64,000 nucleotides of DNA from Bacteriovoracaceae bacterium (GCA_013141065.1 JABFRR010000005.1:124001-188000); one strand, 5' to 3'. Positions 26,192-34,514 are shown, counted from the stretch's first letter. Notes: generated by a model not told the origin, from the sequence alone. Translations and numbers: made by a program.

Positions 26192-26533
26192 ATGAAGGCC
26201 CTAGAAGGACAATTAATGGAAGTATTCACCCCGCCGCCTTACAGAGAAGCTAGACCTCATGGTCGCCCTTCTAAACTAACTCCTGAAGCTAGAGTTGCTG
26301 TTGCTCAATCTGTGATCTCGAAAGAGATGACTTATAGAGAAGCAGCCAAAGCTTATGGGATTTCACCTGGAGCAGTAGGAACATGTATTCGCAATTTGAA
26401 GAAACAGGGTTCTAACTCCAAGAGGAATGAAAAAGTTAATGCTTATAACAAAGCATCAGATGAATATCGGCATCAGGCTCATGTTAAAGAACTTAAACAA
26501 GAAATTGCGGACCTGTATTTACAGGTGCAGTGA
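26192..26533 (+). pseudogene. IS3-type orfA fragment of the outer IS
   Basis: The 113-aa product has a helix-turn-helix (TYREAAKAYGISPGAVGTCI) and the start of the leucine-zipper helix (VKELKQEIADLYLQVQ). The frame ends exactly at the first bases of the inner IS (26531), so the natural C-terminus is lost. Confidence 0.75.
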
Positions 26534-26597
26534 CCTGACCGGGTTAAACCAGTCCAGTTTTTAAGTTATACTGGACTTAACTCGTAAGGAGAAAGTT

Positions 26598-26876
26598 ATG
26601 GCACGTAAGTCTTATCAAACAGAAGAGATCATTAAACATCTCAGAACCATGGAAATTGAAAAGGCCAAGGGCAAAACGATGGAAGAGATCGCTCGTCACA
26701 TCGGAATCCACGCTGTCACGCTGGCCAAATGGAAGCGTGAGTACGGTGGCCTTCAGCTAGATCAGGCCAAGCGACTTAAAGAACTCGAGAAAGAGAATGC
26801 ACGTCTCAAGTGAATTGTTGCCGATCAAGCTTTGGATAATTCCATCATGAAGGAAGCTCTCTCGGGAAACTACTAA
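26598..26876 (+). pseudogene. IS3 orfA with internal stop
   Basis: The product begins ARKSYQTEEIIKHLRTMEIE with an HTH (TMEEIARHIGIHAVTLAKWK). It stops at TGA (26811) inside the conserved ENARLK(R)IVADQALD segment, then continues in frame to SGNY. A CGA-to-TGA change would explain it. The loss of orfA should stop transposition unless the TGA is read through. Confidence 0.75.
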
Positions 26877-26911
26877 GCCCTGCACGCAAAAAAGAAGCCG
26901 TTATTTATGTT

Positions 26912-27721
26912 ATGAATCAGCTCGACGTTTCCGAACGTCGAGCTTGTAAAGTCATCGGTCTCAATCGTTGCACTCAGAGGTATAAGGTCAAGGTTGATCC
27001 TTTTGATGAAAAACTTAGAGAACGAGTTATTTATTTTGCGAAACTATTCGGACGATACGGTTATCGAAAAGTGACAGGGCTTTTGAATAGAGATGGTTTT
27101 AATGTGGGCAAAGATCGAGTCTACAGGATTTGGCGTCAAGAGGGACTTCAAGTCCCGGAGAAGCAACCCAAGAGAGGAAGACTGTGGTTTAACGATGGCT
27201 CGTGTATTCGTCATCGCCCAGAGTATCCTAATCATGTTTGGTCGTATGATTTTGTTGCCGAAAGAACCCGAGACGGACGAGCAATCAAGATTCTCAATAT
27301 TGTCGATGAATTTACCAAGGAATGTATTTGCGCTCATGTTGCTCGCAGAATAACTTCGCGAGAAATTGTTTTTATATTAGCGGATCTGTTTATAAAAAGA
27401 GGCTGCCCAAAACATATTCGTTCCGACAATGGTTCAGAGTTTATTGCAAAGATTCTCATGCGATGGTTTAAAACCCTAAACATTGCACCACTTTTTATTG
27501 CGCCAGGGAGCCCTTGGGAGAATGGTTACTGTGAATCGTTCAATGGCAAAATGAGATACGAACTTTTAGATGGCGAATTGTTTTATACTTTGAGAGAAGC
27601 GCAGATAATTATTGAGAAGTGGAGACAACAATATAATAGTATAAGGCCACATCAGAGCTTAAACTACAGAGCACCAGTTCCCGAGACCTGTGCTCCAGAT
27701 TGGGAGAAGCTTGCCATGTAA
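26912..27721 (+). CDS. IS3-family transposase orfB (DDE)
   Basis: The 269-aa integrase-core protein shows HTH_21 at the N-terminus and the DDE triad in YDFVAERT, RSDNGSEF and NGYCESFNGK, followed by QQYNSIRPHQSLNYRAP. It looks intact. An AAAAAAG run at about 26890, just before it, might serve frameshifting in the functional parent IS. With orfA broken the copy is probably not autonomous. Confidence 0.93.
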   Translation: MNQLDVSERRACKVIGLNRCTQRYKVKVDPFDEKLRERVIYFAKLFGRYGYRKVTGLLNRDGFNVGKDRVYRIWRQEGLQVPEKQPKRGRLWFNDGSCIRHRPEYPNHVWSYDFVAERTRDGRAIKILNIVDEFTKECICAHVARRITSREIVFILADLFIKRGCPKHIRSDNGSEFIAKILMRWFKTLNIAPLFIAPGSPWENGYCESFNGKMRYELLDGELFYTLREAQIIIEKWRQQYNSIRPHQSLNYRAPVPETCAPDWEKLAM

Positions 27722-27784
27722 ATATAGTCTTGGTAGTGGTATGAATACTCCCGGCTGGTCAGCCTAAAACTCTATCATCCAAAC

Positions 27785-28345
27785 TTGATCAAAGGTATGA
27801 AGATCAATGGTCCCAATCAAGTTTGGGCCACTGATTTTACCTATATTAGACTTGCAGAAGAGTACGCTTACCTGAACGCCATCATTGATGTTTACACCAG
27901 GAAGATTGTCGGATGGTCGATATCAAGAGATCTCAGCCACAAATTTTGTATGGATGCGATGAAAATTGCTATTCAAAATTACAATCCTCCAGAAGGAATA
28001 ATCCATCATTCTGACCGTGGGGTTCAATATAGCTGCATCGACTATATTGAGTTTTTGAACCACCACAAGTTCCAGATATCAATGTCGAGACTGGCAACAC
28101 CAGAAGATAATGCGTACATTGAATCGTTTTTTAAGACGTTGAAGAAAGAAGAGGTCTATTTTAAAGGTTATAAAACGATGAGAGACGTCATTATCAATTT
28201 GCCAAAATTTATCGATGAAGTTTATAACAAGAAGAGACTTCATTCTGGCCTGGGGTACAAGACCCCAAGCGAGTTTGAAGATGAAGTTTTAAAAATTAAC
28301 CCAGCTGACCGACCTGTATTGAAACTTTGGGGGAAAGCCGTCTGA
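27785..28345 (+). pseudogene. C-terminal fragment of a second IS3 orfB
   Basis: The frame reads LKLYHPNLIKG and then NQVWATDFTYI, HHSDRGVQYS, EDNAYIESFFKTLKKEEVY and LHSGLGYKTPSEFE, the second half of an IS3-family orfB with all three DDE residues. The first ~90 residues are absent. It is the rest of the outer IS; the TTG at 27785 is only the first possible start. Confidence 0.85.
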
Positions 28346-28385
28346 TCTCAAGGGCTCATTCCAGATATTAACACATTCAAACTGG

Positions 28386-28772
28386 TTATTTTATTTCTCT
28401 AGCAAACTCAACAAAATGACCGTCAATATCTAACACCATGGCGTTTTCCCATCCCCATGGCTTTACTTCAGGTTCAGCAACCGGTTTTGCACCTGCTTTG
28501 ATAGCCTCTTCATAAGCAGAATGGACATTATCCGCATATAATGAAATTTGACTGCCAATTTGAGTAGATTGGGTTGCCCTCTGGTAACTTCGTTGTACAA
28601 TTTGAGCTGCTAGTGTGTGCCCACAAAAGGCTAAAGTTACAGCCCCCGTATCCATCTCGGCATAATCTCCACCTTCATGAGTGAACTTATGCTTTAGACC
28701 GAAAGCTTTTTGGTAAAATTCAACACTTCTATGAACATTCTCAACGTATAAAATTGTATATGTAAGTCTCAT
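28386..28772 (-). CDS. VOC/glyoxalase-superfamily protein
   Basis: The 128-aa protein shows the vicinal-oxygen-chelate repeat: an N-terminal LTYTILYVENVHRSVEFYQ with FGLKHKF and GGDYAEMDTG, then a second half ISLYADNVHSAYEEAIKAGA and MVLDIDGHFVEFAREI. Relatives include glyoxalase I and bleomycin/fosfomycin-resistance-like proteins. Substrate is unknown. It lies two bases downstream of an AraC-type gene, with which it forms an operon. Confidence 0.88.
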   Translation of the reverse strand: MRLTYTILYVENVHRSVEFYQKAFGLKHKFTHEGGDYAEMDTGAVTLAFCGHTLAAQIVQRSYQRATQSTQIGSQISLYADNVHSAYEEAIKAGAKPVAEPEVKPWGWENAMVLDIDGHFVEFAREIK

Positions 28773-28774
28773 AA

Positions 28775-29542
28775 TTATCCTCCAGATAATAGAATAGGCT
28801 CATAATCAATCTTTGTATTGTATACTTGGGAAATTAGATATCTCGGTGTCAGACCAGAGATTTCTTTTACTGTGTGACAAAGGTCTGACTGATCATAAAA
28901 TCCACAGTCGATAGCGAGTTCAGACAAAGATGCTTTTTTGTTATTCGAAACACGTTTTAAAAATGCATTAAATTTTTTTATTTTTGAAAAATATCGTGGA
29001 TCATAGCCGAAATACTTCTTAAAATTGGACGAAAATTGTCTGCGTGAAATATTCATTTTAATTGCTTGAGCATTCACTTCACCGTATTGAACTTTTGAGT
29101 ACTCAGTTACTAATTTAATTTTTTCTCTGAGATATGTTTCATTTACTCCCTTGAGCAACTGTTCAAAGATTAAGGCTTCAATAAGAAAATGGTTTTCTAC
29201 TGGACTTTGCATTAGGTCTTCAATTTGATTTTTTTTTGAAAAAATTTTATCTAACAAAATCAGTTGATTTGTTTTGTCAGTAGCATTAAAAAACAAACTT
29301 GAAAATCCTGGTCTAAATCTAATTCCGAAGTATTTTCTATTCTCATCATAATGAAAGTGTGAAGGCCGAGTCATTACACCGCAAAGAAAAATACTCGCAC
29401 TATTGGAGTTAGCCTTAATAATTATATCGCTTGTGCCATCTGGAGTTACAAATGCAGAATCGCCTACATTTATTTGTGACTGCCAAGTTGTTTCAACTAA
29501 GTCTTGCAGAAGTGGTAATTTGGTAATTTTTTCAAAATACAT
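28775..29542 (-). CDS. AraC-family transcriptional regulator
   Basis: The 255-aa protein has an N-terminal sensory part (DUF6597-like: FVTPDGTSDIIIK, RPSHFHYDENRKYFGIRFRPG) and a C-terminal AraC double HTH (INAQAIKMNISRRQFSSNFKKYFGY and LSELAIDCGFYDQSDLCHTV). It probably controls the VOC gene just downstream. Confidence 0.88.
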   Translation of the reverse strand: MYFEKITKLPLLQDLVETTWQSQINVGDSAFVTPDGTSDIIIKANSNSASIFLCGVMTRPSHFHYDENRKYFGIRFRPGFSSLFFNATDKTNQLILLDKIFSKKNQIEDLMQSPVENHFLIEALIFEQLLKGVNETYLREKIKLVTEYSKVQYGEVNAQAIKMNISRRQFSSNFKKYFGYDPRYFSKIKKFNAFLKRVSNNKKASLSELAIDCGFYDQSDLCHTVKEISGLTPRYLISQVYNTKIDYEPILLSGG

Positions 29543-29702
29543 TACAATATCAAAGCATTTGCATTTTATATTGTCACTTTAAACTAAAACTTAATGGTTT
29601 TAACCATTTTCCTGTTTATTATTTCTTGGCGAAAGTTTACAGGACTGAGAGTTTTTCGATAGACCCCCATGAAAATCTTTCATAGGGCTATTTTCAATAA
29701 GT

Positions 29703-29800
29703 TTGGGATATGCCTGAAAAAAGGCAAAAAAAGGAGAATAATAGTCATTTTCCGTCATGCGGTCGCTGAAGGGTAAAAGCTTTGAATTGAACGTATAAAT
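29703..29800. repeat. Degenerate copy of the right-end module at 31.74-31.88 kb
   Basis: The strings GGGATATGCC, GGCAAAAAAAGG, GTCATTTTCC and CGTCATGCGG..GAAGGGTAAAAG match, in order, the stretch at 31746-31870. About 40 bases are deleted and there are scattered mismatches. The copy keeps only the C-terminal codons (LLPFSDRMT versus LSPFTERMT) and the terminator of the small gene at 31812-32006. It suggests a decayed earlier element end. Confidence 0.6.
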
Positions 29801-29821
29801 GCTCTTTCTATTTAAAGAGGG

Positions 29822-30017
29822 TCTCGTATAAAGAGTATCTCGAAAATTGCAAAGCAATCAGGAAGGCCAAAAAGCTGACTCAGGAAGATACGGTTCAGTT
29901 TGGCTGAAGTACCGCTATTATCAGAAGCTAGAATCTGGTCACCATGGTCCAACATTGTTCAAGCTCATTAAGATAGCACAGGCCCTTAAGGTTAAAATCT
30001 CAGACCTCATATCTTAA
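29822..30017 (+). pseudogene. XRE-family helix-turn-helix regulator remnant
   Basis: One frame gives KEYLENCKAIRKAKKLTQED and after a frame change near TTTGGC the next gives YYQKLESGHHGPTLFKLIK, IAQALKVKISDLIS and stop. Together these are a Cro/C1-type HTH domain (LTQEE ... YYQKLESG ... L.KIAKAL). There is no usable start codon, so it is a decayed regulator just upstream of the defence genes. Confidence 0.65.
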
Positions 30018-30160
30018 TTTAGAAAAATTCTTCTTTGCTAATCTTGACAAGAACAGATGGAATCCCATCTTTGGTAGTAGCGAGCTTTTTGGAATCTGCT
30101 CAGTGGGTGTCGTGACCAAATCCACGTAATATTAACCGCTTAACCAAGGAATGGTTGTTC

Positions 30161-31108
30161 ATGTCTGATTTCCTAACCGCTTTTTATGGTCAACCTGCAA
30201 AGGCTGAAGGCACTGGTATTGGTGCTAAGTTCAGCCGTTTTTTGTCGAACATCGAGCTTAGTCCCACACAAAAAGAAAATGCTTCTGCCAGACATAGGGC
30301 CTTAAGAGCAAAGCTTGATATCGAATTCCCTGGTTCAAGGAGTTTCATTGTTGGGAGTTACGGCAAAAACACTTCAATCAGGCCACCATCAGATTTGGAT
30401 ATTATGTTGGTCTTACCGACCCATATTTACGATAGATACTCAACCATCGGCTATCTACTTGGTTCAAGAAATGCGCAATCAGAATTCCTTCAGGAAATAA
30501 AAAGAAGAATCCAAAAGGTTTATCCTAATACGGATATGAGTGCTGACGGCCAGGTAATTGTACTTAAATTTGCAAACTCGTTTTCAGTTGAAATCATTCC
30601 TTGCTTTGAGATTTCAGGTTTTTATTCAAAGAAGTATAGAATTGCTGACACTAATCATGGTGGCCGATGGAGGGAAGAAGACCCTGATGGCGAGTCGGCA
30701 GCAATTACTGCATCTAATAAGCTCACAAATGGGAATACTGTAAGACTGATTAAGATGTTGAAGTGCTGGAAACGAACTTGCAATGTTCCTTTAAAGTCAT
30801 TTCACCTAGAAATTCTAGCTCAAGACTTTTTGCGTTCATATGAGCACAAAGATAAAAGCACTCTCTACTTCGATTACATGACACGAGATTTTTTTAAATG
30901 GCTGTATGGTAGGGTTGATAATTTCTTTGGCGTTTACATTACTCGACCTGGAACTGGAGAGTCGATTAACATTGGCACTACTTGGCAAAGTAAAGCAGAG
31001 TCAGCTCGTGATAGGGCCCTAAAGGCTATTGACTACGAAAACAGAGAAATGCCTTATAGTGCGAACGGTGAATGGCAGAAAATTTATGGGACAGATTTTA
31101 GTGGGTAG
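30161..31108 (+). CDS. CBASS CD-NTase (SMODS nucleotidyltransferase)
   Basis: The 315-aa enzyme has the SMODS signature GSYGKNTSIRPPSDLDIML: Gly65-Ser66, and Asp78/Asp80 binding the metal. The third acidic residue is in FSVEIIPCFE. Such cGAS/DncV-like enzymes make cyclic oligonucleotides when phage infection is sensed. The ATG at 30161 follows AAGGA at a good distance; the TTG at 30155 is too close to it. The partner effector gene starts 6 bases downstream. Confidence 0.9.
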   Translation: MSDFLTAFYGQPAKAEGTGIGAKFSRFLSNIELSPTQKENASARHRALRAKLDIEFPGSRSFIVGSYGKNTSIRPPSDLDIMLVLPTHIYDRYSTIGYLLGSRNAQSEFLQEIKRRIQKVYPNTDMSADGQVIVLKFANSFSVEIIPCFEISGFYSKKYRIADTNHGGRWREEDPDGESAAITASNKLTNGNTVRLIKMLKCWKRTCNVPLKSFHLEILAQDFLRSYEHKDKSTLYFDYMTRDFFKWLYGRVDNFFGVYITRPGTGESINIGTTWQSKAESARDRALKAIDYENREMPYSANGEWQKIYGTDFSG

Positions 31109-31114
31109 GTATTT

Positions 31115-31660
31115 ATGAAAGATATATCGCTAGTTGAAACTATTCGAGAAGCCTTTGGCAGAGTAGTTTATACCCATAAAACACATGAGGTCATGATTGA
31201 CCATATCTCTACAAAGTCGAGCTGGCTAAATGCCGTAGAAATCATTTTGATTGCAGTTTCTGCGTCTGGGATAGCTACATCGATAGTCGTTAAGGAAGAC
31301 TGGATTAAGGTTCTTGCAGCGATTTTTTCTTTTTTCTCATTGGCAATTTCACTCTATAAGACCAATTTAGGTCCAGAGGCTAAGATGTTGGGGCATAGAA
31401 TTGCTGCAAACAAGCTTTGGCTTATCCGCGAAGAATATATAAACCTGATTTCTGATTTTTCTGAACACAGAGTTGATGTTGATACAGCCATGAAACAGAG
31501 AGATTCGTTACAGAAGAAACTGAAAGAGATTTATGATAATTCCCCTCAACTTTCACCATGCGCATATAAAGTTGCGCAAAAGAGATTAAAAGATGCTGAG
31601 GATTTTACATTTAGCAATGAAGAATTAAATAAGTTTTTACCAAAATCATTAGCGCGCTAG
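31115..31660 (+). CDS. SLATT-domain two-helix membrane effector
   Basis: The 181-aa protein has two membrane helices (WLNAVEIILIAVSASGIAT and VLAAIFSFFSLAISLY) set between helical cytoplasmic parts. This matches the SLATT family often paired with SMODS nucleotidyltransferases. It is expected to respond to the cyclic nucleotide and breach the inner membrane, causing abortive infection. It forms an operon with the CD-NTase and is followed, 5 bases on, by a strong ribosome site and a truncated TIR gene. Confidence 0.82.
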   Translation: MKDISLVETIREAFGRVVYTHKTHEVMIDHISTKSSWLNAVEIILIAVSASGIATSIVVKEDWIKVLAAIFSFFSLAISLYKTNLGPEAKMLGHRIAANKLWLIREEYINLISDFSEHRVDVDTAMKQRDSLQKKLKEIYDNSPQLSPCAYKVAQKRLKDAEDFTFSNEELNKFLPKSLAR

Positions 31661-31665
31661 GAGGT

Positions 31666-31746
31666 ATGACACCTAAAGTTTTTGAATCTTACAGTGGGAC
31701 ATCTCAAGAGCATCAAAATTCCGTCCGTGACCTTTTCGAGAAGTAG
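31666..31746 (+). pseudogene. Truncated TIR-domain gene (26 codons)
   Basis: After AGGAGGT the ATG opens a 26-aa product, MTPKVFESYSGTSQEHQ then NSVRDLFEK. It matches the first strand and helix of TIR domains (PKVFISYS.TS.EH...V..L). It then runs into the conserved right-end module and stops. It is a remnant of a third defence-operon gene cut at the boundary. Confidence 0.6.
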
Positions 31747-31768
31747 GAGATATGCCTTGGAAAATGGC

Positions 31769-31797
31769 AAAAAAAAGGGGAATGATGACCATTCCCC
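31769..31797 (-). terminator. Terminator of the small gene at 31812-32006
   Basis: On the minus strand GGGGAATG and CATTCCCC form a perfect 8-bp stem followed by a run of eight T. It ends 14 bases downstream of the small gene's stop codon. Confidence 0.85.
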
Positions 31798-31811
31798 TAG
31801 AATTTCGAGCA

Positions 31812-32006
31812 CTATTTTAAGATGTCGCTTACTTTCATACCCGTCATGCGCTCAGTGAAGGGTGAAAGTTTAGATGAGCCTTGAGAGGCCTTCTTTAGGG
31901 CCGCGAGCCTGATTTCCCCAGCTACCAAAAGAAGAGCAGAGGTGATCATCCCCACAGCTAAAAAGTGTGAAATAAAACTTTGAATTGCACTGATTAATGT
32001 TTTCAT
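31812..32006 (-). CDS. Small single-helix membrane protein at the element end
   Basis: The 64-aa protein has one hydrophobic helix (FLAVGMITSALLLVAGEI) and a polar C-terminus (SKLSPFTERMTGMKVSDILK). A ribosome site (GGGAG) precedes the ATG by six bases and a terminator follows, which supports a real gene. It sits beside the middle attachment-like repeats, and a decayed partial copy exists at 29.7-29.8 kb. Function unknown. Confidence 0.65.
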   Translation of the reverse strand: MKTLISAIQSFISHFLAVGMITSALLLVAGEIRLAALKKASQGSSKLSPFTERMTGMKVSDILK

Positions 32007-32024
32007 AAATCTCCCATAAAATTG

Positions 32025-32089
32025 TCATTTCACCCTGTGCCGACTTTGACCGACTTTACCGACTAAAATCGTGAAACAGAGTGAAATGA
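32025..32089. repeat. Middle attachment-like site with flanking inverted arms
   Basis: Three CCGAC repeats (TGCCGACTTTG, ACCGACTTTA, CCGACTA) lie at 32038-32066, and the first 21 bases match 2872-2892 with one mismatch. They are enclosed by TCATTTCACCCTGT (32025-32038) and ACAGAGTGAAATGA (32076-32089), inverted arms with one mismatch. This is the probable shared boundary of elements 1 and 2. Confidence 0.6.
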
Positions 32090-32277
32090 AGTTAAATATG
32101 GTGAAATTGATGACTGATGTTTTGCTTAGTGTACGCTCTTAAACTTATGATTTACTTGAAAATTTGTTAATCCCTTCGATAGATCGGGTAACTCAGGAAT
32201 GGTGCACCTATCTTGTTAATTTCATTCACACGATAGCACAAAAAAGGCTTCCATGCCATCCAATGCCATCCGTTTAA

Positions 32278-33525
32278 CTAATTATTCACAACATTTTTGA
32301 ATTTTTTTAGTGAAACAACATTACTAAAGGTGGCATGGTCATCATTATTGTCTCTTAGAACAGTTCTAATGTGTTCCATGATTTTTTCAGAGAACATTTT
32401 TTGATCATCTTCGGTGCATTTAGAATAATGATCAGCGAGTTTTAAATCCTTGTGGCCAGTCATCGCAAGAACTGCATCTAATCCTCCACCAACTTGGCGA
32501 GCTAGCTTGGCCATCCCGTGACGAAGAATATGAGTTCCAGAATAGGGAACACCACTCTTTCTTTGAGCATCACGATAGTTAAGCTGAACAGTGCAATAGT
32601 TTATTGGCTTTCCTTCTACGTGAAAAACAAAATCATTTCCAAGAATCCTAAAAGCTTCTCGCTTTTTTAAAATTTCCATAATCTCATCTGTTATGAAAAC
32701 TGGTCTTGTTTCTTTGTTTTTCGGAAAAGGCTTTAATTCAAGGAAGGTTTTATTCGATGAGTGAAAAATGCAAGAATGCTTAATAATCATTCTGCGATTT
32801 TTCATGTCGATATTACTCCACTGAATTCCACAAATTTCGCCTATCCTTCCTGCACAATAAAATTGCAACATCGCCAGATCACGATAAAGAGGAGGAAGAT
32901 AATCAAAGAATAAGAATGCACTTTGAAGATCAATCTGTTTTCTCTTGTCTGGCACGGGTTTAATAAAACCAAGTTTGCGATGCTTGGTTTTAACAGGACA
33001 GGTAAGGAGTACCGCTTCTTTTTCAAATTGCTCGCTCTGTTTATACCAATTAAAGATTGTCACAAACATATTGAGTTCATTGTTCATATTACATCGGCCA
33101 GCTCGACCTCTTCCTGAACCTTGATAATCTTCGCTTTTAAAATGTTCGGAATGTTTTTGTACCCATGATGTAATTTTAGAAGGAACAATCTTGTCCATCG
33201 GAAGATGCTCAAGATCTTTTAAAAGCTCATAACGTCGTTTCCAAATATCTTTGGTGCTTGTGGCAAGGGAAGGGAAGTGATGCTTTTGCATCACCTCCCA
33301 AACTTCTTTTAAAGTTGAAAAATTTGATTTGTTGTTATCTTCAATTGTTGTTGTGTATGAAATTCCATCAAACGTTTTTCTCCATTGTTTAGCCTCAAAG
33401 ATCGTTGTAAACGTCATTTGAAACTGCTTGCCTTGAATTTTCTTAATGGCCAAATAGTTTCCAGAATTTTGGTGTTTATAAATGCGCTCAACGCCTTTGA
33501 TTTTTGTATAACCTTTCTTACTCAT
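32278..33525 (-). CDS. Tyrosine recombinase (integrase) of element 2
   Basis: The 415-aa protein is closely related over its whole length to the element 1 integrase, with the same catalytic set: AGRIGE Arg, HILRH, GHKD and the Tyr in DHYSKC. ATG at 33525 overlaps the xis stop (ATGA), the same arrangement as in element 1, so it is preferred over the frame to 33543. Differences between the two are spread along the protein, so they diverged rather than being a recent duplication. Confidence 0.93.
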   Translation of the reverse strand: MSKKGYTKIKGVERIYKHQNSGNYLAIKKIQGKQFQMTFTTIFEAKQWRKTFDGISYTTTIEDNNKSNFSTLKEVWEVMQKHHFPSLATSTKDIWKRRYELLKDLEHLPMDKIVPSKITSWVQKHSEHFKSEDYQGSGRGRAGRCNMNNELNMFVTIFNWYKQSEQFEKEAVLLTCPVKTKHRKLGFIKPVPDKRKQIDLQSAFLFFDYLPPLYRDLAMLQFYCAGRIGEICGIQWSNIDMKNRRMIIKHSCIFHSSNKTFLELKPFPKNKETRPVFITDEIMEILKKREAFRILGNDFVFHVEGKPINYCTVQLNYRDAQRKSGVPYSGTHILRHGMAKLARQVGGGLDAVLAMTGHKDLKLADHYSKCTEDDQKMFSEKIMEHIRTVLRDNNDDHATFSNVVSLKKFKNVVNN

Positions 33526-33782
33526 AATTCTCCCTTCATCCATTTAAGGACTTCATTAGGAACGAACCAGAGCCTTCCACGTCTTTTTCTATATGGTATG
33601 TCGCCTTCTGAAACTAAGTTGTAGATTGTACCCTTAGAATAAGAAGTAAACTGACATACTTCATCAATACCCCATATTAAATTGTCAAAGAGCAAAGCCT
33701 GAGATTTTGAAGTCTCAATGCCAGAATTAAAGTAACATTTTTTATTTGAAATGTGATCACAATTTGTCTCATTGTCGATCAT
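33522..33782 (-). CDS. Excisionase-like HTH protein (intact)
   Basis: The 86-aa protein has a MerR/HTH_17-type winged helix: LIWGIDEVCQFTSYSKGTIY, NLVSEGDIPYRKRRGRLWFV, PNEVLKWMKGEL. Such proteins bend DNA at attachment sites and direct integrases to excise. It is coupled to the integrase by an ATGA overlap. Its counterpart in element 1 (4141-4356) lacks a start codon. Confidence 0.85.
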   Translation of the reverse strand: MIDNETNCDHISNKKCYFNSGIETSKSQALLFDNLIWGIDEVCQFTSYSKGTIYNLVSEGDIPYRKRRGRLWFVPNEVLKWMKGEL

Positions 33783-33806
33783 TTTAGCTCCTAATTCATG
33801 TGATTA

Positions 33807-34115
33807 TTAATGGCCAACCGCTACGGCAACGAAACTAGCGGTAATCTCGTTGACTATTTTTTGCTCGCCGTCCTTATTGGTGTATTCTCTTGTTTTGTTT
33901 TGGCCACGCACAAAAACTTCCTGTCCTTTTTTTAAGTGAACATGACAGAGTTCTGCCATTACTCCAAAGACAACTACTTTTTTCCAGACTGTCTTGTTCT
34001 CATCATCTGTTACACCAATAGATAATTCACAGACAGGTAGGCTCATTTTTGTGTAGCTAAGTTTCGGATCGACTCCAAGCCTTCCATAAAATAATTCGTG
34101 CTTCTTATTTTCCAT
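33807..34115 (-). CDS. ssb: Short single-stranded DNA-binding protein
   Basis: The 102-aa OB-fold protein reads YGRLGVDPKLSYTKMSLPVC and then ELSIGV, TVWKKVVVFG and GQEVFVRGQNKTREYTNKDG, the core pattern of bacterial SSB. It lacks the acidic C-terminal tail that recruits partners. It overlaps the upstream hypothetical gene by 11 bases. ICE-borne SSBs protect transferred single strands. Element 1 has no equivalent. Confidence 0.85.
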   Translation of the reverse strand: MENKKHELFYGRLGVDPKLSYTKMSLPVCELSIGVTDDENKTVWKKVVVFGVMAELCHVHLKKGQEVFVRGQNKTREYTNKDGEQKIVNEITASFVAVAVGH

Positions 34116-34485
34116 CTTTACCTTCTTTTAAAATATTCATTTTCTTAATTAAAAATTCACCCATGCTTAACGATGTTGAATTTTTTTGGTTATGCTCATC
34201 GAGAAGCTTCTGAACCCTCTCCATATCGGAGAGGGTGGTCTCTTGGATTCGTTCAAGATCTTTAGCGGTAAGTTTAGGAATAGCGTAAGTCGCTAAGTCC
34301 TTGAACGTAATTTCTCTACCGTAGGCACGATAATTCGCTTCGCGGATAATCGTTATAATTGACTCTAGTACCGCTTTGTCTTTTCCAAGATCAACAAAGA
34401 ACTTCGATCGTTCTTTGTTGATCTTGGTTTCTCGGTTTTCGGATTTCTTTCTTCCTCTCTTATTTATTTTTATCTCTGTATTCAT
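34105..34485 (-). CDS. Hypothetical protein, possible relaxosome accessory
   Basis: The 126-aa basic protein has a Lys/Arg-rich start (KINKRGRKKSENRETK) and helices (LESIITIIREANYRAYGR, FKDLATYAIPKLT). The middle resembles small DNA-binding relaxosome or ParB-like helpers, but I cannot assign a family. It is next to candidate oriT dyads and co-transcribed with ssb. Confidence 0.6.
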   Translation of the reverse strand: MNTEIKINKRGRKKSENRETKINKERSKFFVDLGKDKAVLESIITIIREANYRAYGREITFKDLATYAIPKLTAKDLERIQETTLSDMERVQKLLDEHNQKNSTSLSMGEFLIKKMNILKEGKDGK

Positions 34486-34514
34486 TTTTTATTTCTCCTT
34501 TATTGTTTTTACTC

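Larger units (their letters stand above)
26531..27761 (+). mobile_element. Inner IS3-family element (1.2 kb)
   Basis: It starts TGACCTGACCGGG and ends CCCGGCTGGTCA, giving inverted ends. It carries an orfA with an in-frame TGA and a full-length orfB. It is inserted into the outer IS. No target duplication is visible, consistent with deletion next to the insertion. Confidence 0.7.
26114..28358 (+). mobile_element. Outer IS3-type element, disrupted by an inner IS
   Basis: The left end (TGCGCCCATCTGATCAGAC, 26114) and right end (reverse complement TGAGCCCTTGAGATCAGAC, ending 28358) are imperfect inverted repeats. The element contains an orfA fragment and the C-terminal part of orfB. The middle, including the last orfA codons and about the first 90 codons of orfB, is missing where the inner IS sits. 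It is inactive. No convincing target duplication was found. Confidence 0.65.

Noticed and set aside
29600..29857. 85-aa minus-strand ORF as a gene
   Set aside because: It is a chance frame over a degraded copy of the small membrane gene's 3' end and its terminator.
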